A stretch of DNA of 64,000 nucleotides from Ferdinandcohnia humi_A (GCA_047608075.1 JBLKRX010000008.1:114939-178938); one strand, 5' to 3'. Positions 8,644 to 17,588 are shown, counted from the first letter of the stretch. Numbers and translations are program-made. Notes: generated by a model from the letters alone, not told the origin.

Positions 8644-9840
8644 CTAGAGTGCGGCGGAATAGTTTTGGCTATCGTTGTTGAAAAAATTCTCAACAACAAA
8701 GGCAGCTACACCTAAAGCCGCGGAATGTGTTGAAAGCTCAGAGAAGTCAATTTGTAAATCTTTTTGTTGAAACCAGAGTGTGCGATCTACCATTCTTTTT
8801 TCAAGTGGTTCTGTCAACCAATGTTTCGCAGAAGCCATTCGATTACCTATAATGATTTGTTGTGGGTTAAAGATGTTAATTATGTTGTTAATACCAACCG
8901 CCAAATTTTCACCTATAATTTCAAATTGCTCGATGGCTTTCTTATTACCAGACTCTGCAACTTCATTTAAATATTCTAAAGAGAGTTCTTCACCAGCCGG
9001 AAGGAGGCCAGCGTGCTCAGCATTTTTTATCAATGCTTGTTCAGAGGCATAAAGCTCCCAACATCCTTTGTTGCCACAGCTACATTTCGCACCATTAATT
9101 TCAATTGTCATATGACCTAACTCACCTGAAAATCCATTATTACCTTTATAAAGTTCATTATTTAATATGAGACCTACACCGATCCCGATACCAACAGAAA
9201 CATAAACAAGGTTTGTAAAGTCTTTGCCAGCTCCAAATTTCTTCTCACCATATGCTCCAGCATTTGCTTCATTTTCAATGATAATAGGGAGTTTGTACTT
9301 TTCTTGAAGAATTGATTTTAAGTCAATATTTCTCCAATTTAAATTTGGTGCTAATAAAATCTTCCCACTATTATTTACTGTTCCAGGTACACCAATGCCA
9401 ATACCGATAATTCCATACGGGCTCTTAGGGGTTTTTGATAGTAAATCATCAATTGTATCAAATAATTTTTGTTGAATTTGTTCATATGAAAGGTGACTAA
9501 ACTTAACGATTTTCTCTTCATATATCTTTCCTTGAAGATCTGTTAATACCCCTAATAGATAATTTACGCCTAAATCAATACCTATTGAAAAACCAGCTAC
9601 CTGATTAAAAAGGAGCATAACTGGTCTTCTTCCTCCACTTGATTCCCCAGGACCTGATTCATAAATTAAATGTTCATCAAGGAGTTCACTAACAAGGGAA
9701 GAAACAGTACCTTTGTTTAATCCAGTTTGATTAGCAATGTCTGCTCTAGAGATAGGAGAAAGTTCTCGAATCGTTTTTAATACAAGTGATTTGTTTTCTT
9801 GCTTAACAACATGCTGGTTCCACGTTTTACTTAAATTCAT
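8644..9840 (-). CDS. xylR: Xylose-responsive repressor XylR (ROK family)
   Basis: The N-terminal winged helix (about 15-65) contains SRADIANQTGLNKGTVS. It is followed by a ROK domain with the GIDLG nucleotide-type motif (residue 87 on) and the cysteine-rich zinc site CSCGNKGCWE. The length (398) matches XylR of Bacillus. The gene is flanked by beta-xylosidase and a sugar importer. A palindrome like the classical xyl operator lies in its own promoter, so autorepression is likely. Xylose should release it from DNA. Confidence 0.9.
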   Translation of the reverse strand: MNLSKTWNQHVVKQENKSLVLKTIRELSPISRADIANQTGLNKGTVSSLVSELLDEHLIYESGPGESSGGRRPVMLLFNQVAGFSIGIDLGVNYLLGVLTDLQGKIYEEKIVKFSHLSYEQIQQKLFDTIDDLLSKTPKSPYGIIGIGIGVPGTVNNSGKILLAPNLNWRNIDLKSILQEKYKLPIIIENEANAGAYGEKKFGAGKDFTNLVYVSVGIGIGVGLILNNELYKGNNGFSGELGHMTIEINGAKCSCGNKGCWELYASEQALIKNAEHAGLLPAGEELSLEYLNEVAESGNKKAIEQFEIIGENLAVGINNIINIFNPQQIIIGNRMASAKHWLTEPLEKRMVDRTLWFQQKDLQIDFSELSTHSAALGVAAFVVENFFNNDSQNYSAAL

Positions 9841-9899
9841 TTCACCTTCATCTCTTTCTTTTAAGTAGTTATATATAGTTTAGCACTTCTAACAATTTT

Positions 9900-9950
9900 A
9901 TTATACACTTAGTTTATCCACTAGACAAACAATGTTTTGCATGATATTCT
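9900..9950. promoter_or_regulatory. Divergent xylR / importer promoters sharing an operator
   Basis: Minus strand: TTGTCT (9928-9923), a 17-nt spacer, TATAAT (9905-9900), reading into xylR. Plus strand: TAGACA (9922-9927), a 17-nt spacer, TATTCT (9945-9950), reading into the binding-protein gene. Repressor bound to the operator at 9909-9932 would cover both. Confidence 0.65.
9909..9932. promoter_or_regulatory. Putative XylR operator
   Basis: TTAGTTT-A-T followed by ACAAAC-A aligns position by position with the known B. subtilis xyl operator (TTAGTTTGT...AACAAACTAA, from memory). Both half-sites and their spacing are kept. It lies in the spacer of the xylR promoter. Confidence 0.7.
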
Positions 9951-10009
9951 ATCAATAAGCCTAGAAATAGGAATAAAAATCCATTTTAAAATCTAAGGGG
10001 GTTTTACGC

Positions 10010-11305
10010 ATGAAAAATAAGAAAGCGATTACAATGTTATTTACTCTACTTCTATCTGCGCTAGTAATTGCAGGATGTTCAGGTACAGATGGTGAAAAGG
10101 CATCAGGTGACGCAAAAACAATTAAATTTATGCACTTGTGGCCAGAAGGGAGCTCCAAGACACATCACACAATTGTTAACGAGATTATCGCTGATTTTGA
10201 AGATGAAAATCCTGGGGTGAAGGTTGAACTTGAGGTATTAAGCAATGAGCAATATAAAGATAAGCTTAAAGTACTTTCAACTTCAAACGAACTTCCAGAC
10301 GTTGGGATGACTTGGGCAGCAGGATTCTTACAACCTTATGTAGATGGTAAAAAATTTACTCCTTTAGATGATTTACTTGAAGGTGACTTAAAAGATAAAT
10401 TTGTTTCTGGTACAACAGAAGCATATGCAATCGATGGGAAGACATATGGGCTTCCATTAGAATTGAATATAGCGATAACATTCTATAATAAAGCTATTTT
10501 TGAAGAATACGGACTCGAGGCACCAAAAACATATGAAGAATTAAAAAATGTAATTGATACTCTAAATGATAGTGGTGTAGCACCAATTGCCCTAGGAAAT
10601 AAAGACCGTTGGACAGGATCATTATGGTATATGTACCTTGCTGATCGTATTGGTGGCTCGGATGTATTAACAAGTGCAATTAATCGATCTGGTTCTTTTG
10701 AAGACCCAGCTCTTGTTGGAGCAGCAAAAGAGGTTCAAAATCTAGTTGATATGAATGCTTTTGTGAAGGGTTTCAACGGTTTAGCTGATGAAGAAGCAAA
10801 AAGTATGTTTATGAACGGTCAGGCAGCAATGTACTTAATTGGTTCTTGGGATCTACCAAACTACACGACAAATGAAGATGTACCAAAAGAATTTAGGGAT
10901 TCAATCGGTTTCTTTAACTTCCCAACAGTTGATGGTAGTGGTGATGTAAATAGTCACGTTGGTGGACCTGGTGTAGGATTATTCGTTTCAGAAGACTCAA
11001 AGGTGAAAGAAGAAGCAAAGAAATTTGTTTCATTCTTTGTTCAACAATGGGGTGAAAAGTCAGTAACTAAAGCAGGTGTAATCCCAGCTACTAAGCTTGA
11101 TGCTGATTCTCTTGAACTTCCTCAAATGTATATTGATGTACTAAATGAATTAAACGCAGCAACAAATATTACATTATTTGCTGATGTACAGATGAGCCCA
11201 GAAGTTGCACAAGTTCACTTGGACATGATCCAAGCAATATTTGGCAAGGAAGTAACACCAGAAGAATTTGCTAAGAAACATGAAGAAGCGTTAGCAGCAG
11301 AATAA
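10010..11305 (+). CDS. Extracellular sugar-binding lipoprotein of an ABC importer (xylose/xylo-oligosaccharide)
   Basis: A lipoprotein signal peptide has the lipobox VIAGC (Cys at about residue 23). The mature part is a family-1 solute-binding protein with the usual two-lobe sequence (GKTYGLPLELN, MFMNGQAAMYLIGSWDLPNY). The length, 431, is normal. It is the first gene of the importer operon, behind a xylR-type operator. A hairpin between it and the permeases fits the higher expression binding proteins need. Context points to xylose or xylo-oligosaccharides; the sequence alone does not fix the ligand. Confidence 0.88.
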   Translation: MKNKKAITMLFTLLLSALVIAGCSGTDGEKASGDAKTIKFMHLWPEGSSKTHHTIVNEIIADFEDENPGVKVELEVLSNEQYKDKLKVLSTSNELPDVGMTWAAGFLQPYVDGKKFTPLDDLLEGDLKDKFVSGTTEAYAIDGKTYGLPLELNIAITFYNKAIFEEYGLEAPKTYEELKNVIDTLNDSGVAPIALGNKDRWTGSLWYMYLADRIGGSDVLTSAINRSGSFEDPALVGAAKEVQNLVDMNAFVKGFNGLADEEAKSMFMNGQAAMYLIGSWDLPNYTTNEDVPKEFRDSIGFFNFPTVDGSGDVNSHVGGPGVGLFVSEDSKVKEEAKKFVSFFVQQWGEKSVTKAGVIPATKLDADSLELPQMYIDVLNELNAATNITLFADVQMSPEVAQVHLDMIQAIFGKEVTPEEFAKKHEEALAAE

Positions 11306-11353
11306 TTGTTTGAAAATTCAGTAATTTAATAGATAGGTAAATTCCAGTAAAGA

Positions 11354-11390
11354 GAAAAGGACATATCCTATGGTTCAGGTTGTCCTTTTC
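11354..11390 (+). terminator. Intercistronic hairpin between binding protein and permeases
   Basis: A perfect 10-bp stem GAAAAGGACA/TGTCCTTTTC with a 17-nt loop and no long T-run. It is probably a stabilising or attenuating structure rather than a full stop. Confidence 0.6.
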
Positions 11391-11418
11391 TACTTTAGAT
11401 GATATGGGGTTGAATGTT

Positions 11419-12297
11419 ATGGATAAGGTAATGTCCAACAAATGGATTATCGCATTGTACGTTCTTCCTGCACTTCTCTTAATTGCCGTATTTATTTTCG
11501 TTCCGTTAGTCCTTACCGGTTACTACGGGTTAATGGATTGGGACGGAATCGGTGCAATGACATTTATAGGATTAGAAAACTACGTTAATGCTTTGCAGGA
11601 TAGTAAATTTTGGGACAGTGCTTGGCATTCATTTTTACTTGCGATATTTTCAACAATGAGTTTGATAATTTATTTAGCGATTTCACTTATTTTAGCTTCA
11701 AAGGTAAAAGGGTCCGACCTTTTACGAAAAATTTATCTAATACCAATGCTATTATCATCCGTTGCGATTGCCCAGCTTTGGATAAAGATTTATAACCCAG
11801 TTAGTGGTATGTTAAACCACATTCTTATCGCTATTGGAATTGAAAATCCTCCTGCATGGTTGGCTGATACTTCAATCGTTCTATATGTAATCTTTATCCC
11901 TATACTTTGGCAGTATGCGGGTTTTTATATTTTGATTTACTACGCAGCTCTGAAAAACATCCCTGAATCGATCATAGAAGCAGCAAGGATTGATGGTGCA
12001 TCACCCTTCCAAATAGCATATAAAATTAAATTGCCCCTCATAACAGGAGTTGTAAAGGTAACTATTGTTTTGGCAATCGTTGGGTCATTGAAGTATTTTG
12101 ACTTGATTTATGTAATGACTGGTGGAGGTCCAAATGGTGCTAGCGAGGTTATGGCTTCCTATATGTACAAACTGGCGTTTGATGGAAATAACTTCGGTTA
12201 TGGCAGTGCGATTGGATTCCTATTATTGCTAATTACACTAGTTGTAACATATATTGTCCGAAGACTTACAGCTACAAAAGAAGAAATTCAATATTAA
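11419..12297 (+). CDS. Sugar ABC transporter permease, first subunit
   Basis: About 292 residues with six membrane helices, and the EAA loop ESIIEAARIDGASPFQIAYK near the C-terminal third that docks the ATPase. It belongs to the MalF/UgpA-type carbohydrate permeases. I place the start at the ATG 9 nt after GGGG; an in-frame TTG lies 39 nt upstream, inside the preceding hairpin. It pairs with the next gene. No ATPase gene is present in the operon, so a shared MsmX-type ATPase elsewhere must energise it. Confidence 0.88.
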   Translation: MDKVMSNKWIIALYVLPALLLIAVFIFVPLVLTGYYGLMDWDGIGAMTFIGLENYVNALQDSKFWDSAWHSFLLAIFSTMSLIIYLAISLILASKVKGSDLLRKIYLIPMLLSSVAIAQLWIKIYNPVSGMLNHILIAIGIENPPAWLADTSIVLYVIFIPILWQYAGFYILIYYAALKNIPESIIEAARIDGASPFQIAYKIKLPLITGVVKVTIVLAIVGSLKYFDLIYVMTGGGPNGASEVMASYMYKLAFDGNNFGYGSAIGFLLLLITLVVTYIVRRLTATKEEIQY

Positions 12298-12311
12298 AGG
12301 AGGCTAGAAGA

Positions 12312-13133
12312 ATGAAGCGCATAGGTTCCTTTTTCCTCTATCTATTTTTAGCGATAGTAGCGGTTTTTCAGGTTTTCCCAATTGTATGGTTGTTTTTATT
12401 TTCGTTAAAGGATAATCGTGAAATATTTTCAGGGTCGCCGTTTGCATTTCCATCAGAGTTCAGATGGGAAAATTATGTAAAGGTTTGGGATGGAGGAATT
12501 GGAGTATATTTTTGGAATAGTGTTTGGATTACGGGTCTAGCAATTCTGTTTACTGTACTTATTGCAAGCATGGCTACTTTTGCAATCACACGAATGAATT
12601 GGAAGCTTAGTAAACTTGTTCTCGGATTGATTATGGTCGGACTAATGATACCTATTCACTCTTCTATTATTCCGTTATTCAGTATGTTTCTAAATATAAA
12701 TCTAATTGATAGTCCTTGGTCGATTGTAATTACATATACGGCTTACAACCTGCCAATTACGATCATGATATTGCTAGGTTTCTACTATACATTACCTCGT
12801 GAAATTGAGGAAGCCGCCATAATTGATGGTTGTTCGATTAATCGGATGTTTTTCAAAATTATTTTACCAATGACAATGCCTGTCATGTCTACGACGGTAA
12901 TTATTAATATGATTTACAATTGGAACGAATTTGTATTTGTAAACACATTTATTAGTTCGGATAAATATAAAACACTTACAGTCGGAATACAAAATTTTAT
13001 TGGGCAATATATGACCGATTGGGGCGCAATTGGGGCAACATTGATCATTAGCGTATTACCAATCTTACTAGCGTTTATTTTCTTTAGCAATAAGGTTGTT
13101 GAGGGAATTTCATCAAGTGCTGTAAAAGGATAA
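12312..13133 (+). CDS. Sugar ABC transporter permease, second subunit
   Basis: 273 residues, six membrane helices and the EAA loop EIEEAAIIDGCSINRMFFK. It is a MalG/UgpE-type carbohydrate permease. A strong AAAGGAGG site precedes the ATG, 14 nt after the first permease. It completes the heterodimeric channel of the xylose-regulon importer. Confidence 0.9.
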   Translation: MKRIGSFFLYLFLAIVAVFQVFPIVWLFLFSLKDNREIFSGSPFAFPSEFRWENYVKVWDGGIGVYFWNSVWITGLAILFTVLIASMATFAITRMNWKLSKLVLGLIMVGLMIPIHSSIIPLFSMFLNINLIDSPWSIVITYTAYNLPITIMILLGFYYTLPREIEEAAIIDGCSINRMFFKIILPMTMPVMSTTVIINMIYNWNEFVFVNTFISSDKYKTLTVGIQNFIGQYMTDWGAIGATLIISVLPILLAFIFFSNKVVEGISSSAVKG

Positions 13134-13151
13134 TAGATTTTTATAGTAAAA

Positions 13152-13180
13152 AAATCACCTCTCTTTAGTTGAGGTAATTT
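13152..13180. terminator. Weak bidirectional terminator
   Basis: Stem AAAT-ACCTC/GAGGT-ATTT with one mismatch, between convergent genes, flanked by A and T runs. Confidence 0.5.
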
Positions 13181-13186
13181 ATAATT

Positions 13187-13795
13187 TTAAGCTTTATGAG
13201 CCTTATTAAAGGCATATAACGAAAACCACATTGTAATAAAAGCGTAACTGCTTGCACCAAAAATAAAGGCCAAAGCTGGGAACAAACACATTATTGCAAA
13301 GAGTGAAGCTAAAGAAAATACGATAAAAAAGGTATTGATTGGGTTAATTAGCATAATTAAAAAAGCATTTTTAAAGATCGAGATGTTGTTAAGGTCATAA
13401 TGAACAAATGCCGGAAACAAATAGAATAAGAATAAGACAAATAATGCCATGAAAGCAAATAATGGGATAGATGTCCATGATAAATATGTATTGGCATTTT
13501 GCTGAATATAATAGAGGTCGAGTCCAACAAATGCTACAACAACCATGATCACTATTCCCAGCTTATTACTTTTTATAAACTCACTTTTATAAAAGTTTAC
13601 AAAGGATGTAAAGATGGGGATATCTGAGTTTCCTCTTATCCAGCTACGAACAATTGCAAACATTGCAATTGTAGAAGGGAAGAAACCTAAAATAATACCA
13701 CCAGCTAACGTAAAGAGGATCCATAGTAGTTGAATGAATGCAAAACGGGTAATCCATTCCAAAAGACTGTAAATGGTGCTACTGATGCTGTTCAT
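13187..13795 (-). CDS. YesL family (DUF624) membrane protein
   Basis: 203 residues with about five membrane helices, rich in Phe and Ile. The N-terminal WITRFAFIQLLWILFTLAGG segment and the ATIAMFAI-like turn are typical of DUF624/YesL proteins. These often lie beside carbohydrate ABC importers in Bacillaceae, as here, and their function is unknown. I take the ATG at 13795, preceded by AAGGAGGAAAAAA; an upstream extension to 13888 has no site. It faces away from xylA. Confidence 0.8.
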   Translation of the reverse strand: MNSISSTIYSLLEWITRFAFIQLLWILFTLAGGIILGFFPSTIAMFAIVRSWIRGNSDIPIFTSFVNFYKSEFIKSNKLGIVIMVVVAFVGLDLYYIQQNANTYLSWTSIPLFAFMALFVLFLFYLFPAFVHYDLNNISIFKNAFLIMLINPINTFFIVFSLASLFAIMCLFPALAFIFGASSYAFITMWFSLYAFNKAHKA

Positions 13796-13870
13796 AACTT
13801 TTTTCCTCCTTTTTTGTAAATTCGTAGAAGGTAGCAAGGGAACAATTTCATTTTTTGTAAAATACCCTTC

Positions 13871-13893
13871 GTTCGTCCAATGTACCAACGAAC
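13871..13893. promoter_or_regulatory. Inverted repeat upstream of xylA, possible XylR site
   Basis: GTTCGT and ACGAAC are separated by 11 nt. The right half (CAACGAACTTAC) resembles a xyl operator half-site, but the spacing is about 5 bp longer than in the classical operator. It lies 75 nt before the xylA start. Confidence 0.4.
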
Positions 13894-13967
13894 TTACTAG
13901 TGATAATCATAATGCAAAAAGGTCTATAAAACTACATTTTAATAAAAAATATTAGGAGGTAAAATCA

Positions 13968-15299
13968 ATGTCCTATTTTAACAATATTCCCAAAATCAAA
14001 TTCGAAGGCCCATCATCAAAAAATCCATTTGCTTTTAAATATTATAATCCAGAAGAAAAAGTTGGCAGAAAAACAATGGAAGAAATCCTACGTTTTGGCG
14101 TTGCATATTGGCATACTTTTACTGCTGACGGTTCAGATCCATTTGGTGTAGGTACAATGCTTCGCCCATGGGATCATCTTACTGGAATGGACCAAGCAAA
14201 AGCACGTGTTGAGGCAGCATTTGAGTTCTTTGAAAAACTAAATGTTCCGTTTTTCTGTTTCCACGATGTAGATATTGCACCCGAAGGAAAGACGTTAGCT
14301 GAAACATATAAGAACTTAGATGAAATTGTTACAATGATAAAAGAATATATGAAGATTAGCAAAACAAAATTGCTTTGGAATACAGCAAATAATTTTACAA
14401 ACCCACGCTGGTTGCATGGGGCTGCAACAGCACCAAATGCAGATGTTTTTGCTTATGCAGCGGCAAAAGTAAAAAAAGGCCTTGAAATTGGAAAAGAATT
14501 AGGAGCGGAAAACTATGTTTTCTGGGGAGGGCGTGAAGGCTATGAAACACTATTGAATACGGATATGAAGCTAGAGTTGGATAACTTAGCGCGCTTTTTC
14601 CATATGGCTGTTGATTATGCAAAAGAAATAGGTTTTGATGCTCAATTTTTAATTGAACCAAAGCCAAAAGAACCAACAAAGCATCAATACGATTTTGATG
14701 TAGCAACAGGGCTTGCCTTTTTACAAAAATATGGCTTAACCGACTACTTCAAATTTAATATTGAAGCAAATCATGCAACACTTGCTGGCCATACATTTGA
14801 GCATGAGCTACGAACAGCCCGTATTAATGGTATGTTAGGATCTGTTGATGCTAACCAGGGGGATACATTAATTGGATGGGATACCGATGAGTTTCCAACT
14901 GATTTATACTCTACTACATTAGCAATGTATGAAATACTCCTAAATAATGGTTTAGGCTCTGGAGGGCTTAACTTTGATGCAAAAGTTAGAAGAGGTTCAT
15001 TTGAACCTGAGGATTTATTCCATGCACATATTGCAGGAATGGATAGCTTTGCTATTGGATTAAAAGTGGCACAGCGTCTACTAGAGGATCGTGTACTTGA
15101 AGATTTTATTGCAGACCGTTATGAAAGCTATACAAATGGAATTGGGCTTGATATCGTGGAAGGACGAACAGATTTTCACAAGTTAGAGCAGTATGCTTTA
15201 TCATTAGGTGAAATTACAAATAAATCGGGCCGTCAAGAACGGTTAAAGGCAATCTTGAACCAATATTTATTAGAAGCTCAAGTTGCTCCAGTTAGATAA
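13968..15299 (+). CDS. xylA: Xylose isomerase
   Basis: 443 residues, normal for class II xylose isomerases. Catalytic and metal-site segments are present: FCFHDVDIAPEG (catalytic His), LLWNTAN, LIEPKPKEPTKHQYDFD (metal-binding Glu and Lys), EANHATLAGHTFEHEL and SVDANQGD. It converts D-xylose to D-xylulose in the cytoplasm. The ribosome-binding site is AGGAGG, 8 nt before ATG. It is followed by xylB, so the two form the core xylose operon. Confidence 0.97.
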   Translation: MSYFNNIPKIKFEGPSSKNPFAFKYYNPEEKVGRKTMEEILRFGVAYWHTFTADGSDPFGVGTMLRPWDHLTGMDQAKARVEAAFEFFEKLNVPFFCFHDVDIAPEGKTLAETYKNLDEIVTMIKEYMKISKTKLLWNTANNFTNPRWLHGAATAPNADVFAYAAAKVKKGLEIGKELGAENYVFWGGREGYETLLNTDMKLELDNLARFFHMAVDYAKEIGFDAQFLIEPKPKEPTKHQYDFDVATGLAFLQKYGLTDYFKFNIEANHATLAGHTFEHELRTARINGMLGSVDANQGDTLIGWDTDEFPTDLYSTTLAMYEILLNNGLGSGGLNFDAKVRRGSFEPEDLFHAHIAGMDSFAIGLKVAQRLLEDRVLEDFIADRYESYTNGIGLDIVEGRTDFHKLEQYALSLGEITNKSGRQERLKAILNQYLLEAQVAPVR

Positions 15300-15309
15300 A
15301 TAGCCTGAT

Positions 15310-15347
15310 AGAAAATGTGCTGGGGGTTCAATTCCAGCACATTTTCT
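15310..15347 (+). terminator. Strong hairpin between xylA and xylB
   Basis: A perfect 14-bp stem AGAAAATGTGCTGG/CCAGCACATTTTCT with a 10-nt loop. It likely lowers xylB expression or protects the xylA message 3' end. Confidence 0.7.
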
Positions 15348-15373
15348 CTAATAAACGTGATTGGGTGATAAAA

Positions 15374-16873
15374 ATGAAATATGTAATTGGTATTGATTTA
15401 GGAACGAGTGCTGTAAAAGTATTATTAGTAAACCAACAAGGTGTAGTTTGTTCAGAAGTATCTAAATCTTACCCGTTAATCCAAGAGAAGTCTGGCTATA
15501 GTGAACAGAACCCTGAAGAATGGGTGGAAAAAACCGTACTAGCTTTAAAGGAACTAGTGGATTCCTTTAAGGGACCGGTCGAAAACATTGAAGGAATTAG
15601 CTTTTCTGGTCAAATGCATGGGTTAGTCCTACTTGATGAAAATCATGTGGTTTTACGAAACGCAATCTTATGGAACGATGTTCGTACAACCAAGCAATGC
15701 CACGAGATCTATCAACGAGTTGGGGAGAAACAACTAGTGGAAGTTGCAAAAAATCCTGCTTTAGAAGGTTTTACTCTTCCTAAAATTTTGTGGGTCAAAG
15801 AAAATGAACCAACCAATTATGAAAAAGCAGCTATTTTCTTATTGCCTAAGGATTATCTACGCTTCAGATTGACAGGTAAAATGCATAGTGAATATTCGGA
15901 TGCAGCGGGAACACTTCTACTAAATGTAAGTAAAAAACAATGGAGCAGTGAAATTTGTGAGGCAGTTGGAGTTAAGTTTCAGCTATGTCCACCTTTAGTA
16001 GAGTCACATGAGTTTGTTGGTAACATTTTAGCTGAAATATCAGAAAAGACAGGACTAGCAGAAAATACAAAGGTTTTTGCAGGTGGTGCGGATAACGCAT
16101 GTGGAGCAATTGGTTCAGGAATACTTGAAGATGGTAAAACTCTATGCAGCATCGGAACTTCGGGAGTTGTCCTTTCTTATGAAGAAAGCAAGGATCGGGA
16201 ATTCGAGGGTAAGGTTCATTATTTTAATCACGGCAAAGAAAATGCATTTTATACGATGGGGGTTACCCTTGCTGCAGGCTATAGTCTAAGTTGGTTCAAG
16301 GATACTTTTACAAATAATGAAGACTTTACATCTATGCTACAAGGAATAGAGGATGTCCCGGTAGGGGCAAATGGGCTTTTATTTACTCCATATCTAGCAG
16401 GGGAGAGAACACCTCACGCAGATTCTTTAATAAGGGGAAGCTTTATCGGAATGGACGCATCACATCAGAAAATTGATTTTGTAAGAGCTGTTATAGAAGG
16501 GATTACATTTTCACTCAATCAATCAATCGAAATCTTTAGAAAAAGTGGGAAGCACATTGATACCATAGTTTCAATCGGAGGGGGAGCAAAGAATGATACG
16601 TGGCTACAAATCCAAGCAGATATCTTTAATGCAAAAATTCAAAAGCTCTCAAGTGAACAAGGGCCAGGTATAGGTGCTGCAATGTTGGCAGCGTATGGCT
16701 GTGGGTGGTATTCATCTCTCAGTGAATGTGCTTCTGAATTCTCCCAAGTAGTGAAAACATATGAGCCTATAGAAAGCAATGTCGAAAAATATAAAGAACT
16801 ATACTCCTTATATAAACGTGTCTATAAACAAACAGCTGAGTTAACTAAAAGCCTTTCCGCTTTCCGCAAGTAG
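15374..16873 (+). CDS. xylB: Xylulokinase
   Basis: 499 residues of the FGGY carbohydrate kinase family. The N-terminal phosphate-binding motif is YVIGIDLGTSAVK, followed by the substrate region ISFSGQMHGLV, WNDVRTTKQC and the C-terminal GGGAKN adenosine motif. It phosphorylates D-xylulose to xylulose 5-phosphate for the pentose phosphate pathway. The real start is the ATG at 15374, after GGGTGA. An in-frame start 57 nt upstream lies inside the intercistronic hairpin and is unlikely. Confidence 0.95.
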   Translation: MKYVIGIDLGTSAVKVLLVNQQGVVCSEVSKSYPLIQEKSGYSEQNPEEWVEKTVLALKELVDSFKGPVENIEGISFSGQMHGLVLLDENHVVLRNAILWNDVRTTKQCHEIYQRVGEKQLVEVAKNPALEGFTLPKILWVKENEPTNYEKAAIFLLPKDYLRFRLTGKMHSEYSDAAGTLLLNVSKKQWSSEICEAVGVKFQLCPPLVESHEFVGNILAEISEKTGLAENTKVFAGGADNACGAIGSGILEDGKTLCSIGTSGVVLSYEESKDREFEGKVHYFNHGKENAFYTMGVTLAAGYSLSWFKDTFTNNEDFTSMLQGIEDVPVGANGLLFTPYLAGERTPHADSLIRGSFIGMDASHQKIDFVRAVIEGITFSLNQSIEIFRKSGKHIDTIVSIGGGAKNDTWLQIQADIFNAKIQKLSSEQGPGIGAAMLAAYGCGWYSSLSECASEFSQVVKTYEPIESNVEKYKELYSLYKRVYKQTAELTKSLSAFRK

Positions 16874-16890
16874 ATCTGTAGAAATCCTAA

Positions 16891-16922
16891 AAAACCTGCC
16901 TTTACGGTCTCGGCAGGTTTTT
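16891..16922 (+). terminator. Terminator of the xylAB operon
   Basis: Stem AAAACCTGCC/GGCAGGTTTT with flanking T residues. Confidence 0.8.
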
Positions 16923-16949
16923 ATGTTCCTAGTTTCCAAATGAGGATGA

Positions 16950-17297
16950 TTATATATCCTTAGTGTAATGATCATCTGGTATCTTGTTTAACATCACATA
17001 TAGGCTAACATTTTGCGCTCCATCATTGACAAAGCTCAGCTCCTCATCTCCAGTACAAAGAATCACATCGTTCTTTTTCACCTTCACGGGTTTTTGGTTA
17101 ATTGAGAAGGTACCGTCTCCGTCAAGTACTAGCAGGTACACATTTGTGCCGGGGTGTTTGTGTGCAGGTAAGGCTTGGTTTGGCATGAAGTTCAGAATAA
17201 ATACCGTACTGTCACCCTCCCTATACACAATGCGTTTTGTAAATCGTTCCTCGGTATATTGAATAAAGTTTTCGAGCATTTCCTTTTTCATATTCAT
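16950..17297 (-). CDS. Small cupin-domain protein
   Basis: 115 residues forming a single cupin barrel. The first conserved motif has LPAHKHPGTNVYLLVLDG (metal-ligand histidines and a Gly-rich turn), and the second motif lies around KKNDVILCTGDEELSF. Such small cupins bind a metal and often sense or process small molecules; the substrate is unknown. A site resembling an Fnr/CRP-family box lies about 70-80 bp upstream (17364-17379), suggesting redox or oxygen control. Confidence 0.75.
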   Translation of the reverse strand: MNMKKEMLENFIQYTEERFTKRIVYREGDSTVFILNFMPNQALPAHKHPGTNVYLLVLDGDGTFSINQKPVKVKKNDVILCTGDEELSFVNDGAQNVSLYVMLNKIPDDHYTKDI

Positions 17298-17363
17298 TGC
17301 TCCTTTATACCTTTTGATAGGTTATCCTACAATTTTATTATAAGGTTCTGATTATAGCTTTGA

Positions 17364-17379
17364 TGTGATATACATCATA
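17364..17379. promoter_or_regulatory. Fnr/CRP-family-like box
   Basis: TGTGA-N6-TCATA differs by one base from the TGTGA-N6-TCACA type palindrome. It is embedded in the dyad TGATGT/ACATCA. It lies upstream of the cupin gene (minus strand) and 210 bp before the symporter gene (plus strand). Confidence 0.4.
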
Positions 17380-17429
17380 AAAAGTAAGATTTGTATGCTA
17401 CGACTAGTGGAAAGGGGAGGTGACAAGGA

Positions 17430-17480
17430 ATGGGTAAATTTGGGGAGGATGAGGTAGGTTATAGGCTTAGAAAAAGGTGA
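17430..17480 (+). CDS. Possible 16-residue leader peptide
   Basis: A near-perfect Shine-Dalgarno site (AAAGGGGAGGTGA) stands 6 nt before an ATG that opens 16 codons (MGKFGEDEVGYRLRKR, then TGA). The peptide is very hydrophilic and its family is unknown. It lies between the cupin promoter region and the ArgR box of the symporter. Only the strong ribosome site supports it. Confidence 0.25.
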   Translation: MGKFGEDEVGYRLRKR

Positions 17481-17533
17481 GTGAGTTTCACAGTTCTGTT
17501 GTAGAACACAAAAAGGGTTGTATAAAAATAGCA

Positions 17534-17551
17534 AATGAATTATAATTCATA
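17534..17551. promoter_or_regulatory. Consensus ArgR/AhrC box
   Basis: AATGAATTATAATTCATA fits the arginine-repressor consensus wnTGAATwwwwATTCAnw at every position and is a perfect dyad in its core. It lies 37 bp before the symporter start. Confidence 0.65.
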
Positions 17552-17588
17552 ATATGCCAAATATTCTAAAAATAAAAGGAGGAATAGT

